Assembly (NCBI RefSeq): GCF_017921975.2
Contig: NZ_JAGEMO020000001.1
Location: 620,001-684,000 of the forward strand
Source: Hymenobacter terricola
GTDB taxonomy: Bacteria > Bacteroidota > Bacteroidia > Cytophagales > Hymenobacteraceae
DNA length: 64,000 nucleotides
Reading direction: 5' to 3'
The notes under the pieces are model-generated. The model worked only from the letters and a program-made list of their open reading frames with translations, had not been told where the DNA came from and searched no databases. A program made the position numbers and the translations under genes. This document shows, one piece after another, positions 45,062-53,856 of the stretch (positions within the stretch are counted from its first letter, which is position 1; the number at the start of each line of letters is the position of its first letter).

Positions 45062-46369
45062 ATGACTGTTCCTCCATCGCCAACTAACGCCCCGCACCCA
45101 CCCGCATCCGTTTCCCTCGCGCCGCCCCCGCGGCGCTCGGGCAAGCGCACGCGGCGGGTGCGGGGCATTATTTTTCTGAAGGATGTGGCCGTGTTGGCGC
45201 TCACAGCCTTTGGGGGGCCGCAGGCGCACCTGGCCATGTTTTTTCGGCTGCTGGTAGAAAAGCGCCGCTACATCAGCGCCGCCGAGCTGCTGGAGCTGCA
45301 GGCGCTGTGCGCCCTGCTGCCGGGCCCGACTTCGACGCAGACCATTACCGTCATCGGCTTCCGGCTGGGCGGGCCAAATCTGGCTTACCTCACGCTGCTG
45401 GTCTGGATGGCCCCGGCCGTGACGCTGATGACCCTGGCCGGCCTCACCCTCAGCCACCTCGACCCGGCCCGGGTGGCGGCGCTGGTGCAGTTTGTGCAGC
45501 CCGTGGCCGTGGGTTTCGTGGCGTTTTCGGCCTACCGCATTGCTCAAAAAGTCATTCACACCAAAACCTCGGTGGCCCTTATGGTGGCCGCTGCCATGCT
45601 GGCCTATTTTTTTCAGTTGCCCTGGATGCTGCCGCTGCTGCTGCTGGCCGGCGGGGCCGTGACCACGGTGCGCTACCGCAAACACGCCATCGTGCAGGAA
45701 AAAAAGCCGCTGCGCGTGGAATGGGCCAACTTTATTCTGTGGTTTGGCATTCTGGTGGGCGCGGCGGTGCTGGGGCACTACACGCAGCTGCTGCCGGTGC
45801 GGCTGTTCGAGAATTTTTACCGCAACGGCTCGCTCGTGTTTGGGGGCGGGCAGGTGCTGGCCCCGTTGCTCTACGCCGAGTTTGTGGAGTTTAAGCACTA
45901 CCTCACGGGGCCGGAGTTTCTGTCGGGGCTGGGGCTGGTGCAGGCCATGCCGGGGCCGAATTTTTCGATTGCGGCCTACATCGGCGCGCTAGCTATGCGG
46001 CCGGCCGGGGGCACCAGCATGCAGGTGCTGGGGGCACTGGTGGGCGTAGTGGGCATCTTTTTGCCGGGCACGTTTTTGATATTCTTCGTCATCCGGTTCT
46101 GGGACCGGCTGCGGCAGTACCGGGTGGTGCAGGCTTCGCTGGAGGGCATTAACGCCGTGAGCGCGGGGCTGGTGTGCGCAGCTACGTTCCTGCTTTACCA
46201 CCCGCTGCCGTACCGCCTGCTGGACCTGCCGTTTCAGCTCGGCCCGATTGACACGCTGCCGCTGAACCCGCTGCTGGTGGGCACCACGTTCCTGCTGCTG
46301 CTCTGGGAGAAGGTGCCGAGCGTGGTCATTATTGTAGTGGCGCTGGTGGCCGGGGCGCTGGTTGGCTAA
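45062..46369 (+). CDS. chrA: Chromate transporter, fused two-domain type
   Basis: 435 residues with two tandem CHR domains. The first has LTAFGGPQAHLAMF and LCALLPGPTSTQT; the second has FGGGQVLAPLLYAEFVE and LVQAMPGPNFSIAAYIG. About ten to twelve membrane segments. CHR proteins export chromate by proton or sulfate-coupled transport; some act on other anions. The ATG at 45062 is chosen because the earlier ATG at 44954 would place the REP-like repeat in the coding frame. No chromate regulator is adjacent. Confidence 0.9.
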   Translation: MTVPPSPTNAPHPPASVSLAPPPRRSGKRTRRVRGIIFLKDVAVLALTAFGGPQAHLAMFFRLLVEKRRYISAAELLELQALCALLPGPTSTQTITVIGFRLGGPNLAYLTLLVWMAPAVTLMTLAGLTLSHLDPARVAALVQFVQPVAVGFVAFSAYRIAQKVIHTKTSVALMVAAAMLAYFFQLPWMLPLLLLAGGAVTTVRYRKHAIVQEKKPLRVEWANFILWFGILVGAAVLGHYTQLLPVRLFENFYRNGSLVFGGGQVLAPLLYAEFVEFKHYLTGPEFLSGLGLVQAMPGPNFSIAAYIGALAMRPAGGTSMQVLGALVGVVGIFLPGTFLIFFVIRFWDRLRQYRVVQASLEGINAVSAGLVCAATFLLYHPLPYRLLDLPFQLGPIDTLPLNPLLVGTTFLLLLWEKVPSVVIIVVALVAGALVG

Positions 46370-46533
46370 GCGGCCGGAAGAGGGGCTGGCACGGAGGCCA
46401 ACGCGTGGCCTAACCGGGCTGGCACGGAGAAGAAAAATGCCCACGGGCACGGATTGACGCGGGTGGGCGGGAGAAATTCCTTTGTGGACATCGATTCGGG
46501 TGAATTGTCTCCACCGCCAAACGTCTCCGCCCC

Positions 46534-46758
46534 ATGAAAAACGCTCCGTTCCGGCGCTGGCTGCCGGCTGCTGCCGCGCTGGTCGTTGCCCTGCCCATTG
46601 CGCCACTACCTACCCAAAAGCTGGCCATTGAGAAGCTCCACGACGTGTTGGGCAAGGCCAAGCGGGGCTTTCCCGACGACGTGAACGTGAACGAGGCCGC
46701 GAACAAAGTCGACCTGGTTTTTTGCCCCAAGGCTACCAACCGCAAGGTGAGGTTCTAG
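46534..46758 (+). CDS. Possible small secreted protein
   Basis: 74 residues. A hydrophobic N-terminus (RWLPAAAALVVALPIAPLP) could be a signal peptide, followed by a short charged mature part (KRGFPDDVNVNEAANKVDLV). No family recognised and no terminator directly after. Codon use is compatible with the genome. The open frame is short and might be spurious. Confidence 0.4.
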   Translation: MKNAPFRRWLPAAAALVVALPIAPLPTQKLAIEKLHDVLGKAKRGFPDDVNVNEAANKVDLVFCPKATNRKVRF

Positions 46759-46824
46759 ACGTATCACTTCGATAAAGAACTCAACTTCAGGGGGGGATAA
46801 GCGAGGGCGAGGAGCCGGCGGAAA

Positions 46825-46895
46825 GGTGAAATGGTGGGTTTGATGTTTTCTCTGCGCAGTTTGCGCAGAGAAAACATCAAACCCACCATTTCACC
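46825..46895. repeat. Perfect 34-bp-arm palindrome with 3-nt loop
   Basis: Arms 46825-46858 and 46862-46895 are exact reverse complements, separated only by GTT. The left arm begins GGTGAAATGGTGGGTTTGAT. Composition is A/T-richer than surrounding genes. Immediately after, the words TTTCACCA(T/C) recur once more. It lies 20 nt beyond the stop of the acyltransferase gene. Confidence 0.92.
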
Positions 46896-46914
46896 ACCTT
46901 ACTATTTCACCATC

Positions 46915-48270
46915 TTACCGCGCCGTCAGGTAGGCCGTGCGGGCCTCTTCCAATTGGCCTACCAGCTCAGCGCGCTGCCGTAGCAGTTCGGCTCCTTCGG
47001 CCGGGGCGCGGCGGAACAGCTGGGCCGCCCGCAGCCGCCGCAGCCGGGCCGAGAGCGTGTTCCAGTAACCCAGCGCGTAGGAACCGCTGAGGGGCAGGCT
47101 TAGCACATACAGCGCGGTCAGTCGCCAGTCGTGGGTGAGCCAGTGCTGCACGGCGGCGGCTTGCAAAGCGTACGCTAAGGGGAAGGTAATCATGCCCATC
47201 ACCAGCATGATGGGGGCCACGAATTCAACTTCCTTGGTGGCCCGCTTCGCCACAAATGACGGCAGGATGTAAGGCAAATAATTGTTCAGCACCCCATACA
47301 GCCATACCGGAGCCCCAAAAACCAGGTTGAGCAGGCCTACAGCGGAGCCACGCCGCTGGCCATCGAGGGCTTCGTCGGTGAGGCCGTGGCGGTGCAGGTT
47401 GGTCAGGTAACTTTGCAACTGGGCGCGGGCCAGGGTGAGGCGCTCGGGAAAAGTTTGCTCGGCCCAGGCCAGGGCTTGCAGCAGCGTGCGGCTCAGCTGG
47501 AAGTTGTCGTAGAGCGTATCGGGGTCGTCATCGGGATTGAGGTGGTCGCCGAAGGTGCGCTCAATCTGCTGCACGAAGGCGTCATCGGCGGCGTCCTTGC
47601 TCACCACGAGGCGGCGTTCCAGCGCCACCCGGATGGCCTCGGTAAGCTGGTCGGCGGCCTCGTCGGGGTCCTGGGCGTAGGCAGCGGCATAGTCGGCCAC
47701 AAGGATGGGCGGGGCCACGTTCAGCAGCACATCGGAGCGAAACTTGCTGGGGTCAAAGTAGTTGGTGGCCACCGGCACTACCTTCAGGCCCAGCCTGAAA
47801 CCGTGCCGGGCCTCGGCGCCCAGCGCGATGCGGGCGGCCCCGGTTTTGAGGGGCCGCAGCCGGCGCTCGCTTACGCTGGTGCCCTCCGGGAATATCATGA
47901 TGGTGCCGCCCCGGCCCAGGTAGTCGAAGCAGCGGCCGAAGGTGGCCTCGTTCTGCGCGGCCCGCTGCTCGGGCGTGACGGGCCCGCCCATGCCCGCGTC
48001 CTGGGCCCGGTAGATGGGGATGGAGTTGCCGGATTCCATGATGGCCCGCACGATGGGATTGACGAAAAACGTGCTTTTGGCCAGGAAGGCAATGGGCTGG
48101 CGGCGGTTCACGGCGGCCAGCAGCGGGTCCATGAGTGTGTTGGGGTGGTTGCCGGCCAGCAGCAGGGGCCCCAGCAGATGCATCCGCTCGGGGTGCCGGA
48201 CTTCAATGCGCCGAAAGAAAACCCGCAGGGCGACCTGCACCAGCGGTTTCATCACAGTATAAAAGAGCAT
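46915..48270 (-). CDS. 1-acyl-glycerol-3-phosphate/glycerol-3-phosphate acyltransferase-like (PlsC family)
   Basis: 451 residues. The acyltransferase motif I is AGNHPNTLMDPL (the variant NHPN-x3-D seen in this subfamily), motif III is IMIFPEGTSVSERRL and the substrate helix KTGAARIALGAEA follows. A C-terminal extension with two to three membrane helices (ILPSFVAKRATKEVEFVAPI, WRLTALYVLSLPLSGSYA) is typical of the longer Bacteroidota proteins. Function: acylation of a glycerophospholipid precursor in the membrane. The ATG at 48270 is chosen because the upstream frame is antisense to another gene's tail; a TATCTTCG element lies 21 nt upstream. Confidence 0.85.
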   Translation of the reverse strand: MLFYTVMKPLVQVALRVFFRRIEVRHPERMHLLGPLLLAGNHPNTLMDPLLAAVNRRQPIAFLAKSTFFVNPIVRAIMESGNSIPIYRAQDAGMGGPVTPEQRAAQNEATFGRCFDYLGRGGTIMIFPEGTSVSERRLRPLKTGAARIALGAEARHGFRLGLKVVPVATNYFDPSKFRSDVLLNVAPPILVADYAAAYAQDPDEAADQLTEAIRVALERRLVVSKDAADDAFVQQIERTFGDHLNPDDDPDTLYDNFQLSRTLLQALAWAEQTFPERLTLARAQLQSYLTNLHRHGLTDEALDGQRRGSAVGLLNLVFGAPVWLYGVLNNYLPYILPSFVAKRATKEVEFVAPIMLVMGMITFPLAYALQAAAVQHWLTHDWRLTALYVLSLPLSGSYALGYWNTLSARLRRLRAAQLFRRAPAEGAELLRQRAELVGQLEEARTAYLTAR

Positions 48271-48291
48271 GGGCGGGAATACGTAAGGCCC

Positions 48292-48299
48292 CGAAGATA
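48292..48299 (-). promoter_or_regulatory. Possible -7 element TATCTTCG for the acyltransferase gene
   Basis: One mismatch from TAnnTTTG, 21 nt before the ATG at 48270. Confidence 0.4.
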
Positions 48300-48391
48300 G
48301 GACGCCACCCGCCCGCAACCAGCAAAAACCACCCGCGCCGCCACGCTCGGAGGCATGGCGGCGCGGGGCCAGGAGCAGCAGCGGCGCGCTA

Positions 48392-48907
48392 CTACTTCTT
48401 TTTCTTTTCCGCCTTGGCTTTGGCCTTGGCTTTTTCTTCGTCGCGCTTGGCCTTGTCTTTGGCTTTGCGGGCGGCGTCTTCTTCCATCTTTTTGCGCTTG
48501 CCGGGGTACTTCGCGTCATAGAGCTGCACCTTGGCAATGCTATCGGCCGCCACAATGGCCTGACGACTGGTGACGCGGCCCGAAAGCGACACTTGGTCGC
48601 CTTCGCTGATTTGGGTGGTGGTGCCGTTGGTGGCCGTCACCAGGCCGGTGGGGCTGATGGTGGTGCCGTTTATCAGCTTCTTCTCGGTGATGAGCGGATT
48701 GGTGATGCCTAATTCGGTGAGGACGACGCGGCCTTTCTGCATGGTGAGGCCGTCCTTCAGGCTGGTTTCGGTGACGGAGGTGGCTACGCGGGGCTTGGGA
48801 GCCGCGCTACCGGGGCGGCGCGGCGGCAGCTTGGTTTGGGCCTGGGCCGTGGCGCCGGTCAGAAGTGCCACCGCGAGAATGAGGGTAAAGGGAATTCTGA
48901 CTTTCAT
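48392..48907 (-). CDS. Secreted DUF6799-like protein with lysine-rich tail
   Basis: 171 residues with a signal peptide (ILAVALLTGATAQAQ). The core has two short repeats around KDGLTMQKGRVV and GTTTQISEGDQVSLSGRV, which resemble the DUF6799 repeat described in Bacteroidota, ending in a very basic coiled-coil-like Lys/Ala/Glu tail (KDKAKRDEEKAKAKAKAEKK). Function unknown; the tail could bind nucleic acids or acidic polysaccharides. A TACCTTGC element lies at 48960-48967. Separated from the acyltransferase gene by 121 nt. Confidence 0.65.
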   Translation of the reverse strand: MKVRIPFTLILAVALLTGATAQAQTKLPPRRPGSAAPKPRVATSVTETSLKDGLTMQKGRVVLTELGITNPLITEKKLINGTTISPTGLVTATNGTTTQISEGDQVSLSGRVTSRQAIVAADSIAKVQLYDAKYPGKRKKMEEDAARKAKDKAKRDEEKAKAKAKAEKKKK

Positions 48908-49356
48908 GGAAAAGTTTTAAATAGAATAAGTAAAAATCAGTGTAAATTGCTTTACAGATGCAAGGTACGGCTTTTTTTATAGCGGGCTTAACACACAGGT
49001 AATGACTGAGTGCAAAACTGAGGCCAGACCTTCTGAGAACCGCCAGCTACCTTTTTGGGGGCATATTTCGTTCAGTGGGCCTGCTTCATTGCGATGCTGA
49101 AATGGGATTTGCTACCGAATTATTGCGAATATCACACAACCGGCTCCCTTGCAGCTTCCGTGCCATGCTCAGCAGCCACAACGAGGCCGGGCCGCAGCGG
49201 TGGCCAAACGCAACAAGCCCTTCTTCCCGTGGAGGAAAGCGTGGATATTACGTATTGAATGTTGAATTTGCGTAACCTTGCTCGTAGTAGGCGAGGGCAG
49301 CGAAGAGGTAACCAACGGCGCGCCATTCAGCATTTAACACTTAAAACTCGCAGGCA
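48908..49356. other. Long intergenic region without a supported gene
   Basis: 449 nt between the divergent DUF6799-like and cbpA genes. It holds a minus-strand promoter-like TACCTTGC at 48960-48967 and an inverted repeat TTGAATGTTGAAT (49255-49267) / ATTCAGCATTTAA (49325-49337). Small ORFs (for example 49055-49258) lack start context and coding character. Confidence 0.5.
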
Positions 49357-50292
49357 GTGGATTATAAAGATTATTACAAGGTGCTGGGCGTTGAAAAAAC
49401 GGCTACCCCTGAGCAAATCAAGAAGGCTTACCGCAAGCTGGCCCGCCAGCACCACCCCGACGTGAACCCCAACGACAAAGGGGCCGAGCAAAAATTTAAG
49501 GAATTAAACGAGGCCAACGAAGTCCTTAGCGACCCCGAAAAACGGAAGAAGTACGACCAGTTTGGAGCCGACTGGCAGCACTACCAGCAGCAGCCGGGCG
49601 GCGGGGCGGGCCGCGGGGGCCAGCCCGGGGCCGGCTTCGACTGGAGCCAGTACACCCAGGGCCCGGGCGGCGGGGGCGGCAGCCCCTTTGGCCAAGGCGA
49701 GGATTTCTCGGATTTCTTTGGCTCGCTGTTTGGCAACATGGGCGGCGGGCGCGCCGGGAGCGGCAGCCGGCCCGGTGCGGGTGGTGACTACCAGGCCGAG
49801 CTGGAATTGACCCTGGAAGACGTGTACCACGGCGGCCCGCGGACCATCACGGTGAATGGCAAAGCCTTGCGCCTCACCATTCTGCCCGGCGTGGCCGATG
49901 GCCAGACCATCCGGCTGCGCGACCAGGGCGGCCCCGGCCGCAACGGCGGTCCCAGCGGCTCGCTGCTCATCACCTTCCGCATTCAGCCCGACGCCCGCTA
50001 CGCCCGCACCGGCAACGACCTGACCCAGGACGTGCCGGTGAGCATCTACAAGGCGCTGCTGGGCGGCGAGCAAACGGTGGAAACCCTCAGCGGCTCCGTC
50101 AAAATCAAGCTCAAACCCGAAACCGCCAATGGCACCCGCCTGCGCCTGAAGGGCAAAGGCCTGCCCGTATACAAGAAAGAAGGCCAGTTTGGTGACCTGT
50201 ACCTGCGCCTGAACCTGACGTTGCCCCAGCACCTCACTGACCTGGAGAAGGAGCTGATTCAGCAGCTGGCCGCTCTTCGTCCCGAAGCTTAA
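49357..50292 (+). CDS. cbpA: DnaJ-class co-chaperone CbpA
   Basis: 311 residues from a GTG start. The J domain has the HPD tripeptide at 33-35 ([11 protein letters not shown]). A Gly/Pro-rich linker (about 70-135) follows, then two C-terminal peptide-binding domains ([20 protein letters not shown] and [20 protein letters not shown]). There is no Cys-rich zinc finger, which distinguishes CbpA from DnaJ. It stimulates DnaK ATPase; E. coli CbpA also binds curved DNA. No better start is available: GTG 49357 begins exactly at the conserved [11 protein letters not shown]. The CbpM modulator follows 18 nt downstream. Confidence 0.9.
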   Translation: MDYKDYYKVLGVEKTATPEQIKKAYRKLARQHHPDVNPNDKGAEQKFKELNEANEVLSDPEKRKKYDQFGADWQHYQQQPGGGAGRGGQPGAGFDWSQYTQGPGGGGGSPFGQGEDFSDFFGSLFGNMGGGRAGSGSRPGAGGDYQAELELTLEDVYHGGPRTITVNGKALRLTILPGVADGQTIRLRDQGGPGRNGGPSGSLLITFRIQPDARYARTGNDLTQDVPVSIYKALLGGEQTVETLSGSVKIKLKPETANGTRLRLKGKGLPVYKKEGQFGDLYLRLNLTLPQHLTDLEKELIQQLAALRPEA

Positions 50293-50310
50293 CCCGTTGT
50301 ACCTACCGCT

Positions 50311-50637
50311 ATGGAAACGCAAGTTCTTGTCCTTACTTTTCAGGAATGCAATATTCGCTACGGCCTGGCACCGGCGGCTTTGCGCGAGTTCCTGCAAGCC
50401 GGTTTGCTGCGCGCCGCTTCCGCGCCCGAAACCGTTATCGTTGATGAGCCCGATGAGTTGCCCCGGCTGGCTCGTCTTCATCACGAGCTGGGCCTGCCCA
50501 CCGAGGCGCTCGATGTGATTCTGGCCATGCGCCAGCGGTTGGTGCGCCTCCAGGCTACGCTGGATTATGAAACGGCCCGGGCCCGCCAGCTGGAAGACTT
50601 TTTGCGGGGCACCGGGCCGGTTTTGGATTTTAATTGA
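50311..50637 (+). CDS. cbpM: CbpM-like chaperone modulator, MerR-like
   Basis: 108 residues. It resembles CbpM, the MerR-like partner that binds the J domain of CbpA and inhibits it. An N-terminal winged-helix-like part (FQECNIRYGLAPAALREFLQ) is followed by EPDELPRLARLHHELGLPTE and a coiled coil (LVRLQATLDYETARARQLED). It starts 18 nt after cbpA, so the pair is one operon, the same arrangement as in E. coli. Short length and divergent sequence make the name an assignment from context plus fold. Confidence 0.8.
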   Translation: METQVLVLTFQECNIRYGLAPAALREFLQAGLLRAASAPETVIVDEPDELPRLARLHHELGLPTEALDVILAMRQRLVRLQATLDYETARARQLEDFLRGTGPVLDFN

Positions 50638-50658
50638 CCGGTGATTCCGTTAACAGTG

Positions 50659-50771
50659 GAACGTTATGTCGAGCGCAGCCGAGACATCTCGCGTGCAACG
50701 GTAAATCTGTTGTTCAAGGATTGAATTACTATCCCGAGCGAGATATCCCGGCTGCGCTCGACATGACGTTC
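50659..50771. repeat. Long intergenic inverted repeat, REP-like family copy
   Basis: About 35-bp arms with roughly four mismatches. The left arm starts GAACGTTATGTCGAGCGC and the right arm ends GCGCTCGACATGACGTTC. Between cbpM and the convergent ZIP gene. Confidence 0.82.
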
Positions 50772-50790
50772 TTTGGCTCCCGGCGCCTAA

Positions 50791-51540
50791 CTACGCCACG
50801 GCCAGGGCCAGCAGCAGGCCCGCCAGCGTAGCGCCCAACTTGGGCCAGTTGAGCCGATGCTCCGGGCTGGTTTCGAACAGGATGGTGGTGGAGACGTGGA
50901 GGAAATTGCCCGCCACCAGGCCCAGCAGCGCCGCGTACAGGCCACTGCTGAGCAGTTGCGACAGCACCACGTAGTTGCTGATAATGATGCCGACCGGCGA
51001 GGCCACCGCGAATATCAGCAGCCCCGGCCACACCCGCCGGAACGCGCCGAGCCGCAGCCGCAACAGCGTGGCCAGCGCGAATGCCGCCGGCATGTGGTGC
51101 AGGGCCACGCCCACCACAATGGCGTAAAAATTCCGGCTCATCTGGCCCACTTCCGGCGTGCGCACCAGTATGCTGCCCTCCAGAAACGAATGCACCACCA
51201 GCGCCCCCAGCAGGAGAAAGGGCACCCGCCCCGGCCCATCGTGCGGGCCGTGAGCGGCCTCGTGGTGCACATGCCCGTGTTCCACCCCCTGCGAAAGCCC
51301 TTCGAGCAGCAATTGCCCAAAGAAACCGGCCAATACCCAGTAGCCCACCCGCTCGGGGTGCGCGGGCAGTAGCTGCAGCGCCTCGGGCAAAATGTGCGTG
51401 ACGGTGAGCGTGAACAGGTAGGCGCCGCTGAATGCCAGCAGCGGCTTCAGCCACTGGCTGCCCCGCGCCACCGGCACCCAGGCCGCTGCCGCGCCCGCGC
51501 CCAGTACCGTGAGCAGCAGCAGAAAAATAGCAAAGCCCAT
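50791..51540 (-). CDS. ZIP-family metal transporter
   Basis: 249 residues, about eight membrane helices. The transport signature is present: VTHILPEAL in TM2, FLEGSIL in the helix after the histidine-rich loop, and ALHHMPAAFALATLL in TM4-like position, with a histidine-rich loop (HGHVHHEAAHGPHD) near the middle. ZIP proteins import Zn or Fe into the cytoplasm. Metal preference unknown. Convergent with cbpM, with the REP-like repeat between. Monocistronic. Confidence 0.88.
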   Translation of the reverse strand: MGFAIFLLLLTVLGAGAAAAWVPVARGSQWLKPLLAFSGAYLFTLTVTHILPEALQLLPAHPERVGYWVLAGFFGQLLLEGLSQGVEHGHVHHEAAHGPHDGPGRVPFLLLGALVVHSFLEGSILVRTPEVGQMSRNFYAIVVGVALHHMPAAFALATLLRLRLGAFRRVWPGLLIFAVASPVGIIISNYVVLSQLLSSGLYAALLGLVAGNFLHVSTTILFETSPEHRLNWPKLGATLAGLLLALAVA

Positions 51541-51700
51541 GGCAGTCAGGAATCAAGTACAAGGGCTCCGGCACGCGGCGGACGGAAATCCACCGGGCTT
51601 TGCTCCCTGCTTCACGTAAAAAAAAGTGCGGCAGCCTTGCTGCCGCCATCCGGCGGGCAAAGCTGCCACTCCAATAAGGACTACAACAATTGCGAGCGTC

Positions 51701-52069
51701 TTAGCGCTGAATCTGATGGCCGTTTTCGGCCGTGTCGGCCTGGCCGGATTTGCCGGCGTCGTTCAGCTTGCCGCGCTTGCGCATGCCTTCTTCGGCATTG
51801 GCCGAGATGGCCGACTCGGCCGAGGGCACGGACTTGGTATCGGTGCCATTCACTTCGTCGCGGGCTTCCTGCATCATCGGCGATTCGGCGTTCTCAACGG
51901 AGGCGTTCGGCAGCGAATGGTCGAAGTTGTCATCGGCCCGGGTACCGGGCTCAACCAAATCGACGGACACTTTCTGGCCGGGCCGCCAGTCGGAAGGCTC
52001 GCTGCTGCAAGAAGTCAGGGCCAGGGAGGCGGTGGCCGCAGCCAGCAACAGGGTGTGTGTAAATTTCAT
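51701..52069 (-). CDS. Hypothetical lipoprotein (122 aa)
   Basis: A lipobox signal (AAATASLALTSC) starts a 122-residue protein with a highly charged, probably disordered mature region (SVDLVEPGTRADDNFDHSLP, KRGKLNDAGKSGQADTAENG). No family recognised. The ATG at 52069 is preferred to the in-frame TTG at 52072. A TACCTTGA element ends directly at the start, again a nearly leaderless arrangement. Confidence 0.65.
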   Translation of the reverse strand: MKFTHTLLLAAATASLALTSCSSEPSDWRPGQKVSVDLVEPGTRADDNFDHSLPNASVENAESPMMQEARDEVNGTDTKSVPSAESAISANAEEGMRKRGKLNDAGKSGQADTAENGHQIQR

Positions 52070-52164
52070 CAAGGTAAAATTAGAAAGTAAAGAAAGTCAA
52101 CAAAAGCCCAGGCTCCGGCGCGGCGGTGCTCGGAACCGCCGCGCCCCGCATACCGGTTGCCCGC

Positions 52165-52788
52165 CTAAACGGTTGTGGCTCCGGCCTCGGTGGGCAGCAG
52201 GTTTTTGCGGCGGAGCAGGGCTTCAAACAGCTTCAAATCGTTGGGCGAATTGAAGATGCGCAGGGGCAAATGTAAAAACATCGGCACATCAAATGCACGG
52301 GCCAGCCAGAGGCGCCACGGGGCCATGCCCTCGGGCGCAGGCCCCGGCTTGAAGTAGAGCAAGTACGCATCGGCATCGCGGCGGGCGCGGCTAAAGGCAT
52401 CCCAGGTCAGTTGCATGGCCTTTTCGGGGCCCACACGCAGGAGCATCTGCTTCTGGTCCATCTCAAAATTCATGCGCTCAAACAGCGGCTTGGTTTGCTC
52501 CATCTGCGTCACGCCCGTCACCTGAGCCGAGCGAAACAACACGAACAGGAGCGTGAGCACCAGGGACAGGGCCAGCCACCACCACGAGTGCACGAACACA
52601 GCCGGCAGCAAGCCGATGGCAAACGGAATCAGGGCGTAGGGCCAGTCCTTTTTCCACACTTCCACCATCACCAGGCGGGTGTAGTTGTCGGTGGTAAACT
52701 GCGTTTTCTTGGTGCGAATGGCCAGCGGCGAAGCCTGCTGCGCCTGGCGGAAGCCGCCGCCTCCGCCCCGTTGGTTAGGTTGGTTCAC
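52165..52788 (-). CDS. Hypothetical membrane protein, two transmembrane segments
   Basis: 207 residues. A Gly/Gln-rich N-terminus precedes two hydrophobic helices at about 50-90 (ALIPFAIGLLPAVFVHSWWW and LALSLVLTLLFVLF). The soluble C-terminal part resembles YcxB-type domains in layout (beta-strands, a WDAFSRARRDADAYLLYFKP segment, a helix LFEALLRRKNLL), but the match is weak. Function unknown. It is upstream of no clear partner; nadC follows about 100 nt away on the other side of an inverted repeat. Confidence 0.6.
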   Translation of the reverse strand: MNQPNQRGGGGGFRQAQQASPLAIRTKKTQFTTDNYTRLVMVEVWKKDWPYALIPFAIGLLPAVFVHSWWWLALSLVLTLLFVLFRSAQVTGVTQMEQTKPLFERMNFEMDQKQMLLRVGPEKAMQLTWDAFSRARRDADAYLLYFKPGPAPEGMAPWRLWLARAFDVPMFLHLPLRIFNSPNDLKLFEALLRRKNLLPTEAGATTV

Positions 52789-52813
52789 GATGTTGATAGG
52801 TTAATTCTCTGGT

Positions 52814-52868
52814 GGGTTGATGTGCTGCGTGGTTGATGCGCCAATGTGCCCGGTCAGCACATCAACCC
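52814..52868. repeat. Inverted repeat built on CACATCA words
   Basis: Perfect 14-bp arms GGGTTGATGTGCTG (52814-52827) and CAGCACATCAACCC (52855-52868). The arm word matches the direct repeat upstream of ppa. Confidence 0.65.
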
Positions 52869-52885
52869 ATCAAATAGTCAACACA

Positions 52886-53752
52886 TCAAAATGCTTTTAA
52901 GCTCAAATCCAGGCTCTTCACGGAGTGCGTGAGGGCACCTACCGAAATATAATTGACGCCGGTGCGGGCTACTTCGGCAATGGTCTGCTCGGTGATGCCG
53001 CCGCTGGCCTCGGTCGGGTAGCGCTCGTTGATGAGCGCCACGGCTTCGCGCAGCTGTTCGGGGTTCATGTTGTCGAGCATGATGCGGTCGATGCCGCCGG
53101 CGTCCACGGCCTGCTGCACCTCGGCGAGGGAGCGGGTTTCGATTTCGATGGGCAGCTGCCGGCCGGTCTTGGCCAGGTAGGCGTGAGTGGCGGCAATGGC
53201 CTGGGCCACGCCCCCGGCGTAGTCCACGTGGTTGTCCTTCAGAATAATCATGTCGAACAGACCGTAGCGGTGGTTCACGCCGCCGCCGATGAGCACGGCC
53301 CACTTCTCGCAGAGGCGAAAGTTGGGCGTGGTCTTGCGGGTGTCGAGCAGCTTGGCCGTGGTGCCGGCCAGCAAGGTGTTCAGGTGCGCCGTATAGGTGG
53401 CGATGCCGCTCATGCGCTGCATGCAGTTGAGCACCAGCCGCTCGGCCGTGAGAATGCTGCGGGCCGGGCCTTCAACGGTGAAGGCAATGTCGCCGTGCTT
53501 CACGGGCGCGCCGTCGGCGAGCAGCGCGGTCATTTGCAGGGCCGGGTCTACTTCGTGGAAAATCAACGGCGCCAGGGCCATGCCGGCCAGGATGCCTTCG
53601 CCTTTCACCAGCAGGTGGGCGCGGTTGCGCGCCGCAGCGGGAATAGCGGCCAGGGCCGAATGGTCGCCATCGCCCACATCCTCGGCTAGGGCCGTGCGGA
53701 TGAAGCTGGTCAGGGCTTCGGGCGTGAGATAGGGAGCTAGAGGGGTTTGCAC
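52886..53752 (-). CDS. nadC: Nicotinate-nucleotide pyrophosphorylase (carboxylating)
   Basis: 288 residues from a GTG at 53752. Quinolinate phosphoribosyltransferase of de novo NAD synthesis: quinolinate + PRPP to nicotinate mononucleotide. Signatures: LAEDVGDGDHSAL, the NCMQRMSGIAT helix, LLDTRKTTPNFR, IGGGVNHRYGLFDMIILKDN and EIETRSLAEV. The GTG is chosen because it gives the normal length and lies 4 nt downstream of a perfect TACCTTTG element; the longer frame to 53815 would start inside the promoter. Next to the IS insertion. Confidence 0.93.
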   Translation of the reverse strand: MQTPLAPYLTPEALTSFIRTALAEDVGDGDHSALAAIPAAARNRAHLLVKGEGILAGMALAPLIFHEVDPALQMTALLADGAPVKHGDIAFTVEGPARSILTAERLVLNCMQRMSGIATYTAHLNTLLAGTTAKLLDTRKTTPNFRLCEKWAVLIGGGVNHRYGLFDMIILKDNHVDYAGGVAQAIAATHAYLAKTGRQLPIEIETRSLAEVQQAVDAGGIDRIMLDNMNPEQLREAVALINERYPTEASGGITEQTIAEVARTGVNYISVGALTHSVKSLDLSLKAF

Positions 53753-53756
53753 GGCG

Positions 53757-53764
53757 CAAAGGTA
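53757..53764 (-). promoter_or_regulatory. -7 element TACCTTTG for nadC
   Basis: An exact TAnnTTTG match on the minus strand, 4 nt before the nadC GTG. The IS left end lies about 70 nt upstream and leaves this element intact. Confidence 0.6.
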
Positions 53765-53856
53765 CGGCCCTTGTCCCGGCGAATAAAGCGGACCGCAATT
53801 GCCATTGCCCCACAAAAAAAGCCCCGACCTTATCAGGCCTTGTCCTTACCCAGATT

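Noticed and set aside
49055..49258. Small plus-strand ORFs upstream of cbpA
   Set aside because: No coding bias, no start context and no homology I recognise. The area is more likely regulatory sequence.
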